Source: Bacillota bacterium (GTDB lineage Bacteria > Bacillota > Clostridia > Peptostreptococcales > Anaerovoracaceae). From it: 64,000 nucleotides of DNA. Below the pieces are notes generated by a model. That model had not been told where the DNA came from and made no database searches. It worked only from the letters and a program-made list of their open reading frames with translations. This document shows positions 8,867 to 16,139 of this stretch, piece by piece. A program made the position numbers and the translations under genes. Each line of letters opens with the position of its first letter. Positions within the stretch are counted from its first letter, which is position 1. Location: contig JAQXGH010000048.1 in NCBI GenBank assembly GCA_029006195.1, positions 62,001 to 126,000 of the forward strand, in the 5' to 3' direction.

Positions 8867-9601
8867 CTACTTGCACTTTTCTGTGAACTCAGCAATTGAT
8901 TCCTCAACTGATCCTTCGAATACAACCTTGCCTTTTTCTAATACAATGGCTCTATCGCACATTGAACCTGCGAATGTAAACTGCTGATTACTTGTAATTA
9001 TCATTGTAGCGTCAGGTCTTGCTTCCACCTGCTGCTTAATGAGATCGCGGCACTGATCTCTGGATTCGAGGGTGCCAGTAGAAAAATTAAGGTCTATAAG
9101 CATTATATCCTTTTCCTGAAGAAAATACATTATTAATGCCATTTTATTGGCCAGTCCCTTAGGCGCCTGCTTGAGAGGAACTCTGAGGAACTTTTTAAGA
9201 CCTGCAAATTCTACGATCTCGTCAAAGTGTTCTTTAATAATATCTCGCTTGATGCCGAAAACATTGGCTTTAAGGTAGATATTTTCTTCTGCATTCTGTT
9301 CAACATCGAGACCAGCGTTTGGCGCGATGAGTTCCATAATGCTGCCGTTAACATTTACAGTTCCTGACGTAGGATTTGACAATCCGCAAATCACTCTGAG
9401 GAGTGTAGTGCATCCGGCTTCTGCTCCGCCTAGAACAAGGATTTTCTCGCCTTTTTTTACTTCCATGGATACGTCCTTAAGAGCATGTTTCCTGGATGGA
9501 TTGCCAAGGCCGAATACTAAGCCTGCGAAGCGGCGCATATTGGTTTTGTATAATAAAAAGTCCTTTGAGACTTTATCTAACTTGATGATAGGTTTATCCA
9601 T
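8867..9601 (-). CDS. ABC exporter ATPase subunit (TagH/Wzt type) with degenerate catalytic motifs
   Basis: 244 residues with the layout of a Wzt/TagH nucleotide-binding domain. It has ALKDVSMEVKKGEKILVLGG, then AENIYLKANVFGIKRDII (the Wzt-typical block), then a normal C-terminal half. Every catalytic motif is altered. The Walker A segment reads GGAEAGCTT, with Cys where Lys is required and Glu at the middle Gly. The signature reads APKGLANK instead of YSSGM. Walker B ends IMLIDLNF, with Leu in place of the catalytic Glu. The D-loop reads STGT, and the switch His is Asn (ITSNQQ). The reading frame is intact and the altered codons were checked on the complementary strand. It lies 26 bases after the TagG-like permease gene. 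It may be a structural pseudo-ATPase or may pair with an active ATPase encoded elsewhere. Confidence 0.85.
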   Translation of the reverse strand: MDKPIIKLDKVSKDFLLYKTNMRRFAGLVFGLGNPSRKHALKDVSMEVKKGEKILVLGGAEAGCTTLLRVICGLSNPTSGTVNVNGSIMELIAPNAGLDVEQNAEENIYLKANVFGIKRDIIKEHFDEIVEFAGLKKFLRVPLKQAPKGLANKMALIMYFLQEKDIMLIDLNFSTGTLESRDQCRDLIKQQVEARPDATMIITSNQQFTFAGSMCDRAIVLEKGKVVFEGSVEESIAEFTEKCK

Positions 9602-9627
9602 AAAATGCCTCTAATTATAAATTCTTA

Positions 9628-10440
9628 TTACAGGATATCTGGGATATGTTTGATAAATTTCTTATACATGACGATTGATGAGATGATCATTAATACCATC
9701 ATGATCATGTAACAACCCAGCTTCTCAGGTTCCTGGAAGAACCAGATATGTCTGCAGAATGCATTTCTGTATCCCTCTACAATGAATGTGATAGGGTTAA
9801 ACATAAGTACAGTTTTAGCTGTGTGGCTGCTGATGCTGTTCACATCAAACAGGATGGCTGAGAGCCAGAAAAGAGCCTGATTGAGTACCTGAAGCAGGTT
9901 GTAGAAATCTCTGTATATAACAGAGAATATTCCCGTGGCAATACTCCAGAATATCGAAAATACGACCATTAGAATCGAATAAAATGGAATCTGAAGCCAG
10001 TAGATGCTAGGGTAGCAGCCAAATATCAGCGAAATTATGATTCCTATGCCCATCATAATAACGTGAACAAATAAGAAAGATAAAGCTACCGAAGTAGGTA
10101 TTGTAATGATAGGATAGCTTGCCTTGGAAACGATAGGTTTATACCTTCTGAAGCAAGATGCTCCACCAAGTACCATATCCCGCATGTAGAAGAATGCGAT
10201 CATTCCTATGGTAAGCCATACGAAATAAGGGCATATCAGGCCCGGAATATCCTTCGAACTCTTAAATCCGATCGTAATAGCAAAGTAGAATACGAAGATA
10301 TACATAGTAGGCTTAGCAAAAGCCCACACAAAACCAAGGTCAGAACCTCTATAAGTTTTATTGAGGTTTGACTTGGCGAGTTCAAGTGTTTGCTGCCTAT
10401 ATTTGATGTTTGCTTTAACTATTTCTAATAAAGAATGCAT
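9628..10440 (-). CDS. ABC-2 type polysaccharide/teichoic acid export permease (TagG/Wzm-like)
   Basis: Membrane protein of 270 residues with about six helices and the TagG/Wzm/RfbA layout. A basic N-terminal amphipathic part (LAKSNLNKTYRGSDLGFVWAFAKPT) contains the conserved Y-RGS-LG-W segment, followed by the ABC2_membrane core and the NPITFIVEGYRNAF motif near the end. It should form the channel that exports a lipid-linked teichoic acid or polysaccharide. Its natural ATPase partner is the next gene, whose catalytic residues are missing. It follows the M14 peptidase gene by 37 bases in the same operon. Confidence 0.9.
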   Translation of the reverse strand: MHSLLEIVKANIKYRQQTLELAKSNLNKTYRGSDLGFVWAFAKPTMYIFVFYFAITIGFKSSKDIPGLICPYFVWLTIGMIAFFYMRDMVLGGASCFRRYKPIVSKASYPIITIPTSVALSFLFVHVIMMGIGIIISLIFGCYPSIYWLQIPFYSILMVVFSIFWSIATGIFSVIYRDFYNLLQVLNQALFWLSAILFDVNSISSHTAKTVLMFNPITFIVEGYRNAFCRHIWFFQEPEKLGCYMIMMVLMIISSIVMYKKFIKHIPDIL

Positions 10441-10477
10441 TTAATTATTGCTCCATTAACTTATTTGGCGATTCAAA

Positions 10478-12421
10478 TTACTGAACAAAGTATTCGCTCA
10501 GGTCGAATTCGCCGATTCCCTCTGAAGGATTGTCTTTTGTGAATCTCTTTATCTGGGCGAGTGTAAGGTACTTTCTCTGTGCCAGTGAGATTTTGTATCC
10601 ATAATTGTCACCGTAATCAGGTTCCATGATTGTACTGATGATGTTGTAGCTTGGCTGATTCATAGGGATCACGTAGCCACCGTAAGTAAATTTGTAAGTA
10701 GCTTCATCGCTTACTGTTGCATTAGCAATTTTACCGCCATACTTGTTTACATCGAGCTTAGTGCCCTTAGGAATCTGGAAATACGTGATGCCAGCCCTAT
10801 CTAATGTCTTGATTGCATTTTTAATAGTGCTTGCCTTCTTAGGTGTAGCGATTATGTATGCAGTAGGTCTGTTTCTTTCTTTTGTTTTGATAGCTCCGTA
10901 AAGGTGCTGGAGGCTTGTTTCATGAATTGTACCATCGAAGTTATATGATGATCTCTCATATGCTATATCGCCCTGATTTCTTACATGCTTATAAGTGAAT
11001 GTGTTATCGTCTGAATAATGGTGGTTGGCGTTAATGCCGTTTTCTCTAGCTAATGCCACTGTTTTCTTGATAACAGATGCGTTTTCTGAGATAAATCTGC
11101 AGGCACTGCTCATTGAGAAGTACTGTGAGTAAACACGTCTTTCGAGATGAGATTTACCTGACTTGATACCAGGAGTTTCAATAGTGAATGCCATAGCATT
11201 CATCATGCCTGCATACATTGTCAGCTTGGCATTGTTCTGCTGAGGCGTTTCTTCTGAATTATTTGTGTATTCAAACGGTCTGAGACCTTCGCTAAAGCAG
11301 TCATTGAATAAAGAATCACGCAGAGCTACAACCAGTTCATGAACAGAATCATCCTGGTTTGCATTCTGGTTATCGCCGAATTCGATATCATCGAGATTCT
11401 TGATGATATTAGCACTTGTATCGACTGAGTCTATTTTAGTGGTACATTCATGGCAGTCAGCGAAAACTTCAGGGTTAAGAGTTCTGATGATACCTTCGAT
11501 GAAGCGAGTTTCGGCATACTTAAATGTGAATGCGTCACGATTAGGGTCGTCGCCGGATTTGTTGAGTCGTGAGAACTTCTGAGCTCCATAGAGGTTAACG
11601 CATGGGATAACGCAGAGGTTCATGTTTTCAGTAAGAGCCTGACCTTCTTCGCCGGCGAACTTAGTGAGTGTATATACAGCACCTTCTGATGCGGCTGGCT
11701 CACTTCCGTGGATCTGTGCCTGATACAACATGTTTACTTTATCTGATGCAGCCAGAATATTCAGAGCGTCTTCCAGGCTTGATGCTGATGAAATATCTTC
11801 TTTAGTAAGAAGAACTACAGGTACTAAGCCATCTGTGAAAACGTGGAAGTTATCGTTTCCTGCTGCCAGATTGTTTATATAGTTCAGACGAGCTGTGTTT
11901 GATGCGAACTGATGCTTTGCCAGACCTTCAGCCATTGAAGGTGTTTCGATTCTTTCATAGTTAGGGAGATATTCTGTAGTAAGCAGAGCTTCGATTTCGT
12001 CATTCCAAAGATATACAGTACTTGTAGGTTCGTAGTTTTTACCGCCAAGTTTTGACATTGTAACGTTTATAGCCTTTGATTCATTAGTCAGATCTTCTGC
12101 GGTTACGCGAAAAACATATGATTCTGTGTAGTAACCCTTAGCCTTGACTTTATAACTGTAAACACCCTCTGACAGATTATATGTTCCTTTAGTAGTGCTG
12201 GATTTCTTCTTCTTAGTGTTCTTGAGAACAGTGCCAGATGCATCCGCCTTGGAGTTAACAGAGATCGTCGCTTTCTTATCTGTCTTAATAGTAACTGCAC
12301 ACTTGGTAGCGGCAAATGTGTATTCAGTTGTTATGCCTATTGCAGTGCAAATCATAGCGATGAAAAGCAATGTGACAAGGGGTCTTATAAAAACTCTGTT
12401 AATATGCATTATTATCTCCAT
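10478..12421 (-). CDS. Secreted M14-family zinc carboxypeptidase with N-terminal PEGA-like domain
   Basis: Exported protein of 647 residues. An N-terminal signal segment (about residues 8-36) is followed by a small beta domain like PEGA (CAVTIKTDKKATISVNSKAD, about 38-125). The catalytic domain has the M14 zinc site: QIHGSEPAASEGAV (HxxE, about residue 235), VNLYGAQKFSRLNKSGDDPNRD, and the third ligand in FADCHECTTK. The likely catalytic Glu is in FTIETPGIKSG. M14 enzymes cut C-terminal residues from peptides, and some hydrolyse peptidoglycan stem peptides. Its location beside an L,D-transpeptidase and polymer export genes suggests cell-wall peptide trimming (inference). It is the first gene of its operon, with a good promoter upstream. 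Confidence 0.85.
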   Translation of the reverse strand: MEIIMHINRVFIRPLVTLLFIAMICTAIGITTEYTFAATKCAVTIKTDKKATISVNSKADASGTVLKNTKKKKSSTTKGTYNLSEGVYSYKVKAKGYYTESYVFRVTAEDLTNESKAINVTMSKLGGKNYEPTSTVYLWNDEIEALLTTEYLPNYERIETPSMAEGLAKHQFASNTARLNYINNLAAGNDNFHVFTDGLVPVVLLTKEDISSASSLEDALNILAASDKVNMLYQAQIHGSEPAASEGAVYTLTKFAGEEGQALTENMNLCVIPCVNLYGAQKFSRLNKSGDDPNRDAFTFKYAETRFIEGIIRTLNPEVFADCHECTTKIDSVDTSANIIKNLDDIEFGDNQNANQDDSVHELVVALRDSLFNDCFSEGLRPFEYTNNSEETPQQNNAKLTMYAGMMNAMAFTIETPGIKSGKSHLERRVYSQYFSMSSACRFISENASVIKKTVALARENGINANHHYSDDNTFTYKHVRNQGDIAYERSSYNFDGTIHETSLQHLYGAIKTKERNRPTAYIIATPKKASTIKNAIKTLDRAGITYFQIPKGTKLDVNKYGGKIANATVSDEATYKFTYGGYVIPMNQPSYNIISTIMEPDYGDNYGYKISLAQRKYLTLAQIKRFTKDNPSEGIGEFDLSEYFVQ

Positions 12422-12445
12422 AATATATATTTTAGCTATCTATTC

Positions 12446-12474
12446 ATTATAAAATCTCATCAAGATAGGGTCAA
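12446..12474 (-). promoter_or_regulatory. Sigma-A type promoter for the M14 peptidase/TagGH operon
   Basis: On the minus strand TTGACC (12469-12474) and TATAAT (12446-12451) are separated by 17 bases, about 25 bases ahead of the ATG at 12421. It would drive the five-gene minus-strand operon 12421-6712. Confidence 0.75.
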
Positions 12475-12547
12475 GATGGATTGAATTAGAAATTGTTTAT
12501 CAATTCTTAATGTGTGTTAATATGCAATAAAATCAGCCTGGCGGACA

Positions 12548-12576
12548 TTGAAAATAATGAGGAGTAATGGTATAAT
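12548..12576 (+). promoter_or_regulatory. Sigma-A type promoter for the L,D-transpeptidase gene
   Basis: TTGAAA (12548-12553) and TATAAT (12571-12576) with a 17-base spacer lie 54 bases ahead of the ATG at 12630. With the minus-strand promoter at 12446-12474 it makes a divergent promoter region; the two -35 boxes are about 70 bases apart. Confidence 0.8.
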
Positions 12577-12629
12577 TAATCGAAATGTTAGTATTGTTAT
12601 TGATTTTATAAAACACAAGGTGAAAAAAG

Positions 12630-13790
12630 ATGAACAAGAAAAAATTATTTAGCATAGTTCTCGCTGTAATGGTTATGATGTCAATGTCATTCTCTAGCGT
12701 ATATGCTTTAGAGGAAATGGGTACTCCATCAGATGAACCTGTTTTAACAGATGATGCAGTAACTGACAGCGAAAAAATTGAAGGTACTGGCGAAGAAGAC
12801 CCGTCAGTAGAAGCAGAAGATCCTGCAGCAGAAGATCCTGAAGAAGTAGGCTCCGCTCCAATCGGGAAGCTAGAAACTGTTTCAGGTTACAAGGAAATTA
12901 AGGTTAAGTGGATTCCTAACGGCGCAGATAATGCACAGTATGTTGTTGAAAGAGAAGGCAACGGTGCAGATTGGACTGAAATCGCTACAGTTACTGGACC
13001 TGCTGATGCTAATGGTTACATGAGCTATGTGGATAACACTGGCTTAGTTAAGGAAACTGATTTCAGCTACAGAGTTTATGTTAAGGGCGCTAAGGAAGCA
13101 ACTCTTTCAGAGGTTGCAACTGATCAGTATGTTAGAACTGCTCACGTAAACATCACAACTAAGGTTAAGAAGACTCTGACTTGCCACTGCTCAGAGCATA
13201 CAAAGAAGGCAACTATCACAGTTAAGTCAGGAACAAACATCTGCACAACTGGTTATGGTAGCGGTAAGTATCGCTTCTATAAGACTGTAAATGGCGAAGA
13301 ACATATTTTCTACCTCATGAGAGTAGCTGCTAAGAATCAGAAGACTGACTACACTAAGGAATGGGATTACAGCCCTGAAGAAGCTGAATTCTTCGTTTCA
13401 GGAAGATTCGGTTGCACAGTAAACGACAAGGCTCATATGGTATGGGTTAACGAATATTGTCAGCACCTTTACTGGTTCGACAAGAAGTATGATGAAGCTA
13501 ACAATACATACTACTGGGCTTGCACAGACAACTGGAAGATCTCAACAGGTAAGGCATCAACTCCTTCACCTACAGGTGTTAAGGCTGTAGTAAAGAAGAT
13601 CTCAAAGAGACATGGAATCAAGTACTGGACTTGCTATTCATCATACAATGCACTTCACGGTGTTAAGTCAAACTGGGGACAGAAGCTTGGCACTCCACAG
13701 TCAAGTGGATGCATCAGAAATGCTACATCAACAAGTGCGTATAAGATCTACAAGAACTTACTCAAGGGACAGAGAGTGTACGTTTACTAA
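12630..13790 (+). CDS. Secreted L,D-transpeptidase (YkuD) with FN3-like domain
   Basis: Exported 386-residue protein. The signal peptide is residues 1-27 (SIVLAVMVMMSMSFSSVYA). An acidic, Asp/Glu/Pro-rich linker (about 28-75) is followed by an FN3-like domain (GKLETVSGYKEIKVKWIPN, about 77-160). The C-terminal half carries the YkuD site: HGVKSNWGQKLG and then SSGCIRNATS near residues 362-371, where the Cys should be the nucleophile. The usual His of SHGC is Ser here, a variant I believe also occurs in other Firmicute proteins of this family. It would form 3-3 peptide cross-links or attach proteins to DAP-containing peptidoglycan, consistent with the DAP-type MurE at 54102. A hairpin terminator follows. 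Confidence 0.85.
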   Translation: MNKKKLFSIVLAVMVMMSMSFSSVYALEEMGTPSDEPVLTDDAVTDSEKIEGTGEEDPSVEAEDPAAEDPEEVGSAPIGKLETVSGYKEIKVKWIPNGADNAQYVVEREGNGADWTEIATVTGPADANGYMSYVDNTGLVKETDFSYRVYVKGAKEATLSEVATDQYVRTAHVNITTKVKKTLTCHCSEHTKKATITVKSGTNICTTGYGSGKYRFYKTVNGEEHIFYLMRVAAKNQKTDYTKEWDYSPEEAEFFVSGRFGCTVNDKAHMVWVNEYCQHLYWFDKKYDEANNTYYWACTDNWKISTGKASTPSPTGVKAVVKKISKRHGIKYWTCYSSYNALHGVKSNWGQKLGTPQSSGCIRNATSTSAYKIYKNLLKGQRVYVY

Positions 13791-13828
13791 GCTCCAGAGT
13801 GTGATGAATTAATAACTATAATAATACG

Positions 13829-13852
13829 TGGGAGGCTAAAACTAGTCTCCCA
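13829..13852 (+). terminator. Hairpin after the L,D-transpeptidase gene
   Basis: The ten-base arms 13829-13838 and 13843-13852 pair with one G-U wobble around AAAC. The tail TAATTTAT is weak, so read-through into the ATP-grasp gene at 13884 is plausible. No separate promoter was found in the 30-base gap. Confidence 0.6.
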
Positions 13853-13883
13853 TAATTTATGTATTGAAGGGATTTAATGGTTT

Positions 13884-16085
13884 ATGGCTGGCAAATCAAG
13901 TTTTATACAGAGAAGACTGACAGGATGGTACGCATTAAAGCTCACATCAGAAGGGTTTACTAAGGTAAGAAGCAGGGTCTGGGCAAAGAAGGCTATAGAC
14001 AGCTACTTAAACGATAACAAGTATTCCAAGTCGCAGAAGAAGTGGGCTCTTGATAACGGCTTTATGCCGGGTTATGTTAAGAAATTTGATATTACAGAGA
14101 GCAATAAGAATGAATTTCTTTCAGAGAAGGAATATCAGTATGTACAGCCTGTTAACGGACTTTATGACAAGTGGCTTTATAATAATGTTATTGCTAAAAT
14201 GGTTCTGTTTAATATCAAGGACTATTTCCCTAAGCACTATTATCAGATCCACAATGCTGAAGGTCAGGTTAAGATTTTCGCACTTGATGATTGCCCTGAT
14301 GTATATACAGAGGATAAGGCCGGCATCATTTCCCTCATAAAAGACGAAAAGAAAGTTCTGGTAAGCTATGTTACAGGTAGAGAAATGTCTGTACTATCTT
14401 ATGAAGACGGAGAATATAGCTTTCTCGGTAAAACTACAAAGAGCGATGATGATGTCATTAAAATGATATCTAAGTACGCGGAAAATCCTATTATTACAGA
14501 ACTTCCTGCAGATAAGGCGCAGGGAATAAGAAATGTTGTTAAGGTTACATGCGTTAATAAGGATATGGTTAAGCCAATCGTTTGCGACGCTTTTTATACA
14601 GAGCTTCAGTATGAGAAGGATCCTGATAAGATGCATGTTATCGATATCGAAAGGGGTACTTATAATACAGAGAGTGGCCAATGCAGCATTAAGTACTGGG
14701 ATGAGATAAAGGCTCTTCTTTGCGACACTATCAGGTTCGCACCTCAGCTGGTTTGCCTGGAAGCTGAAATCATTATAAATGAAGATGGCTTTAGGATCAT
14801 AAATATGGAGAATATGCCTGCGTATTCAAATAGCAGACCGTTCTCGGCTGAATTCACAGCATTTATTAAGAAAAAAATAAGCATTAAGGAGAGAATATAC
14901 GCTACTTCTAAGGCGAGAAGACAGGAACTGGCTACACGTTTCAGAAGACTCGTGAGAATGAGGTTTACTGCGAAATTCTTCCCTAAGGGGCTTGAAGCTG
15001 ACCGTTCAACAGTGTGGATTGCTGCTCTTTGGCAGGATATAAGATCAAAGAACGGAATGAGCCTTAAAGAAAAGCTTTGGGCTTATAAGAGAGGCTTCCT
15101 GTCATACAGAATTCCTCAGTATGGAATTACTGACAAAAATATCAAAACAAATATCTCAGACTTTGAATATATCTGGCTGAGACACATTAACAAGGAATAT
15201 AAGACTATCTTTGAAGATAAGATAAGTATTAAATATGTAATGCATGATTTCAGAGAGTGCTTCCCTGAATACTACTATCATGTAATAACATACGGAAACG
15301 ATAAGGTAATCCTGCCAATGATGGATATCGACAAGAAGGTGGATGCGTGTTACGACGATATTTTCAAACTTGTTGAAGAGAAGGGCATAATTGCGCTTAA
15401 GCCAGAAAGCGGTTCGCACGGAAACGGATTCTTTAGATTCGCTTATTCAGATGGCAAGTATTATCTGAATGATAAGGAAGCTACTCGCGATGAAGTAATT
15501 GCTATCCTTGAAGATAAAGATAATCAGTACCTTATCACTGAATACATAAATAACCATCCTGATTTTAAGAAGATTTACAGCGGATCAGTTAATACACTGA
15601 GAATTATGGTCTTCAAGAAGGATGGCAAAACACCGCAAATCGGTAATACGTATATGAGATTTGGTTCAAAGGCTACAGGCGCTGTTGATAACATGAGTGC
15701 TGGAGGCATGTTTGTTGAAGTAGATGAAGTTACCGGAAAGTATGGTGATGCTAAGATTATAACAAATCAGGCCATAAAGCCTTGTCCTTGTCATCCTGAC
15801 AGTGGCGTTCTTATCGAAGGCGTTATTCCTAACTGGGACTACGTTAAGGATGTTGTAATAAAGATGGCTAAGGTTGTTAGACAGATAGAATGGTTTGGCT
15901 TCGATATAGCCATAACAGAAGAGGGAATCAAGATCCCTGAAATCAACAGAAGCCCTGAGTATCCTAAGATCGAAAACCTCAATCAGGAAACGATAGACTA
16001 TCTGCTCATGAAGCTTGATGAGAAGAAAAAGCTTGTTGGATACGAGAAGTCAAAGAAGACTTTAGTTAAACTGCCAAAAAGATAA
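13884..16085 (+). CDS. Double sugar-transfer-associated ATP-grasp protein (N-terminal copy degenerate)
   Basis: Protein of 733 residues made of two related halves. The C-terminal half (about 370-715) looks like an ATPgrasp_ST domain. It has IALKPESGSHGNGFFRF near residue 500, YLITEYINNHPDFKKIYSGSVNTLRI near 552, and FGFDIAITEEGIKIPEINRSPEYP near 672, which gives the metal ligands. The N-terminal half repeats the layout: NGFMPGYVKKFDITE, VLFNIKDYFPKHYYQI and LVCLEAEIIINEDGFRIINMENMP match VMHDFRECFPEYYYHV and the later blocks. It lacks the glycine-rich Lys loop and so is probably inactive. Such domains occur in polysaccharide loci; the reaction is unknown. There is no signal peptide. It converges on the LicD gene across a shared terminator. 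Confidence 0.78.
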   Translation: MAGKSSFIQRRLTGWYALKLTSEGFTKVRSRVWAKKAIDSYLNDNKYSKSQKKWALDNGFMPGYVKKFDITESNKNEFLSEKEYQYVQPVNGLYDKWLYNNVIAKMVLFNIKDYFPKHYYQIHNAEGQVKIFALDDCPDVYTEDKAGIISLIKDEKKVLVSYVTGREMSVLSYEDGEYSFLGKTTKSDDDVIKMISKYAENPIITELPADKAQGIRNVVKVTCVNKDMVKPIVCDAFYTELQYEKDPDKMHVIDIERGTYNTESGQCSIKYWDEIKALLCDTIRFAPQLVCLEAEIIINEDGFRIINMENMPAYSNSRPFSAEFTAFIKKKISIKERIYATSKARRQELATRFRRLVRMRFTAKFFPKGLEADRSTVWIAALWQDIRSKNGMSLKEKLWAYKRGFLSYRIPQYGITDKNIKTNISDFEYIWLRHINKEYKTIFEDKISIKYVMHDFRECFPEYYYHVITYGNDKVILPMMDIDKKVDACYDDIFKLVEEKGIIALKPESGSHGNGFFRFAYSDGKYYLNDKEATRDEVIAILEDKDNQYLITEYINNHPDFKKIYSGSVNTLRIMVFKKDGKTPQIGNTYMRFGSKATGAVDNMSAGGMFVEVDEVTGKYGDAKIITNQAIKPCPCHPDSGVLIEGVIPNWDYVKDVVIKMAKVVRQIEWFGFDIAITEEGIKIPEINRSPEYPKIENLNQETIDYLLMKLDEKKKLVGYEKSKKTLVKLPKR

Positions 16086-16095
16086 TAAATAAAAG

Positions 16096-16130
16096 GGCCT
16101 TGCCGATTTTGAAACGGCAGGGCCTTATTT
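16096..16130. terminator. Bidirectional terminator between the double ATP-grasp and LicD genes
   Basis: Arms 16096-16105 and 16115-16124 form a ten-base stem with one wobble. T-rich tracts lie on both sides (TTATTTTT on plus, CTTTTATTT on minus), so it can end both convergent units. Confidence 0.85.
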
Positions 16131-16139
16131 TTAATTGTT

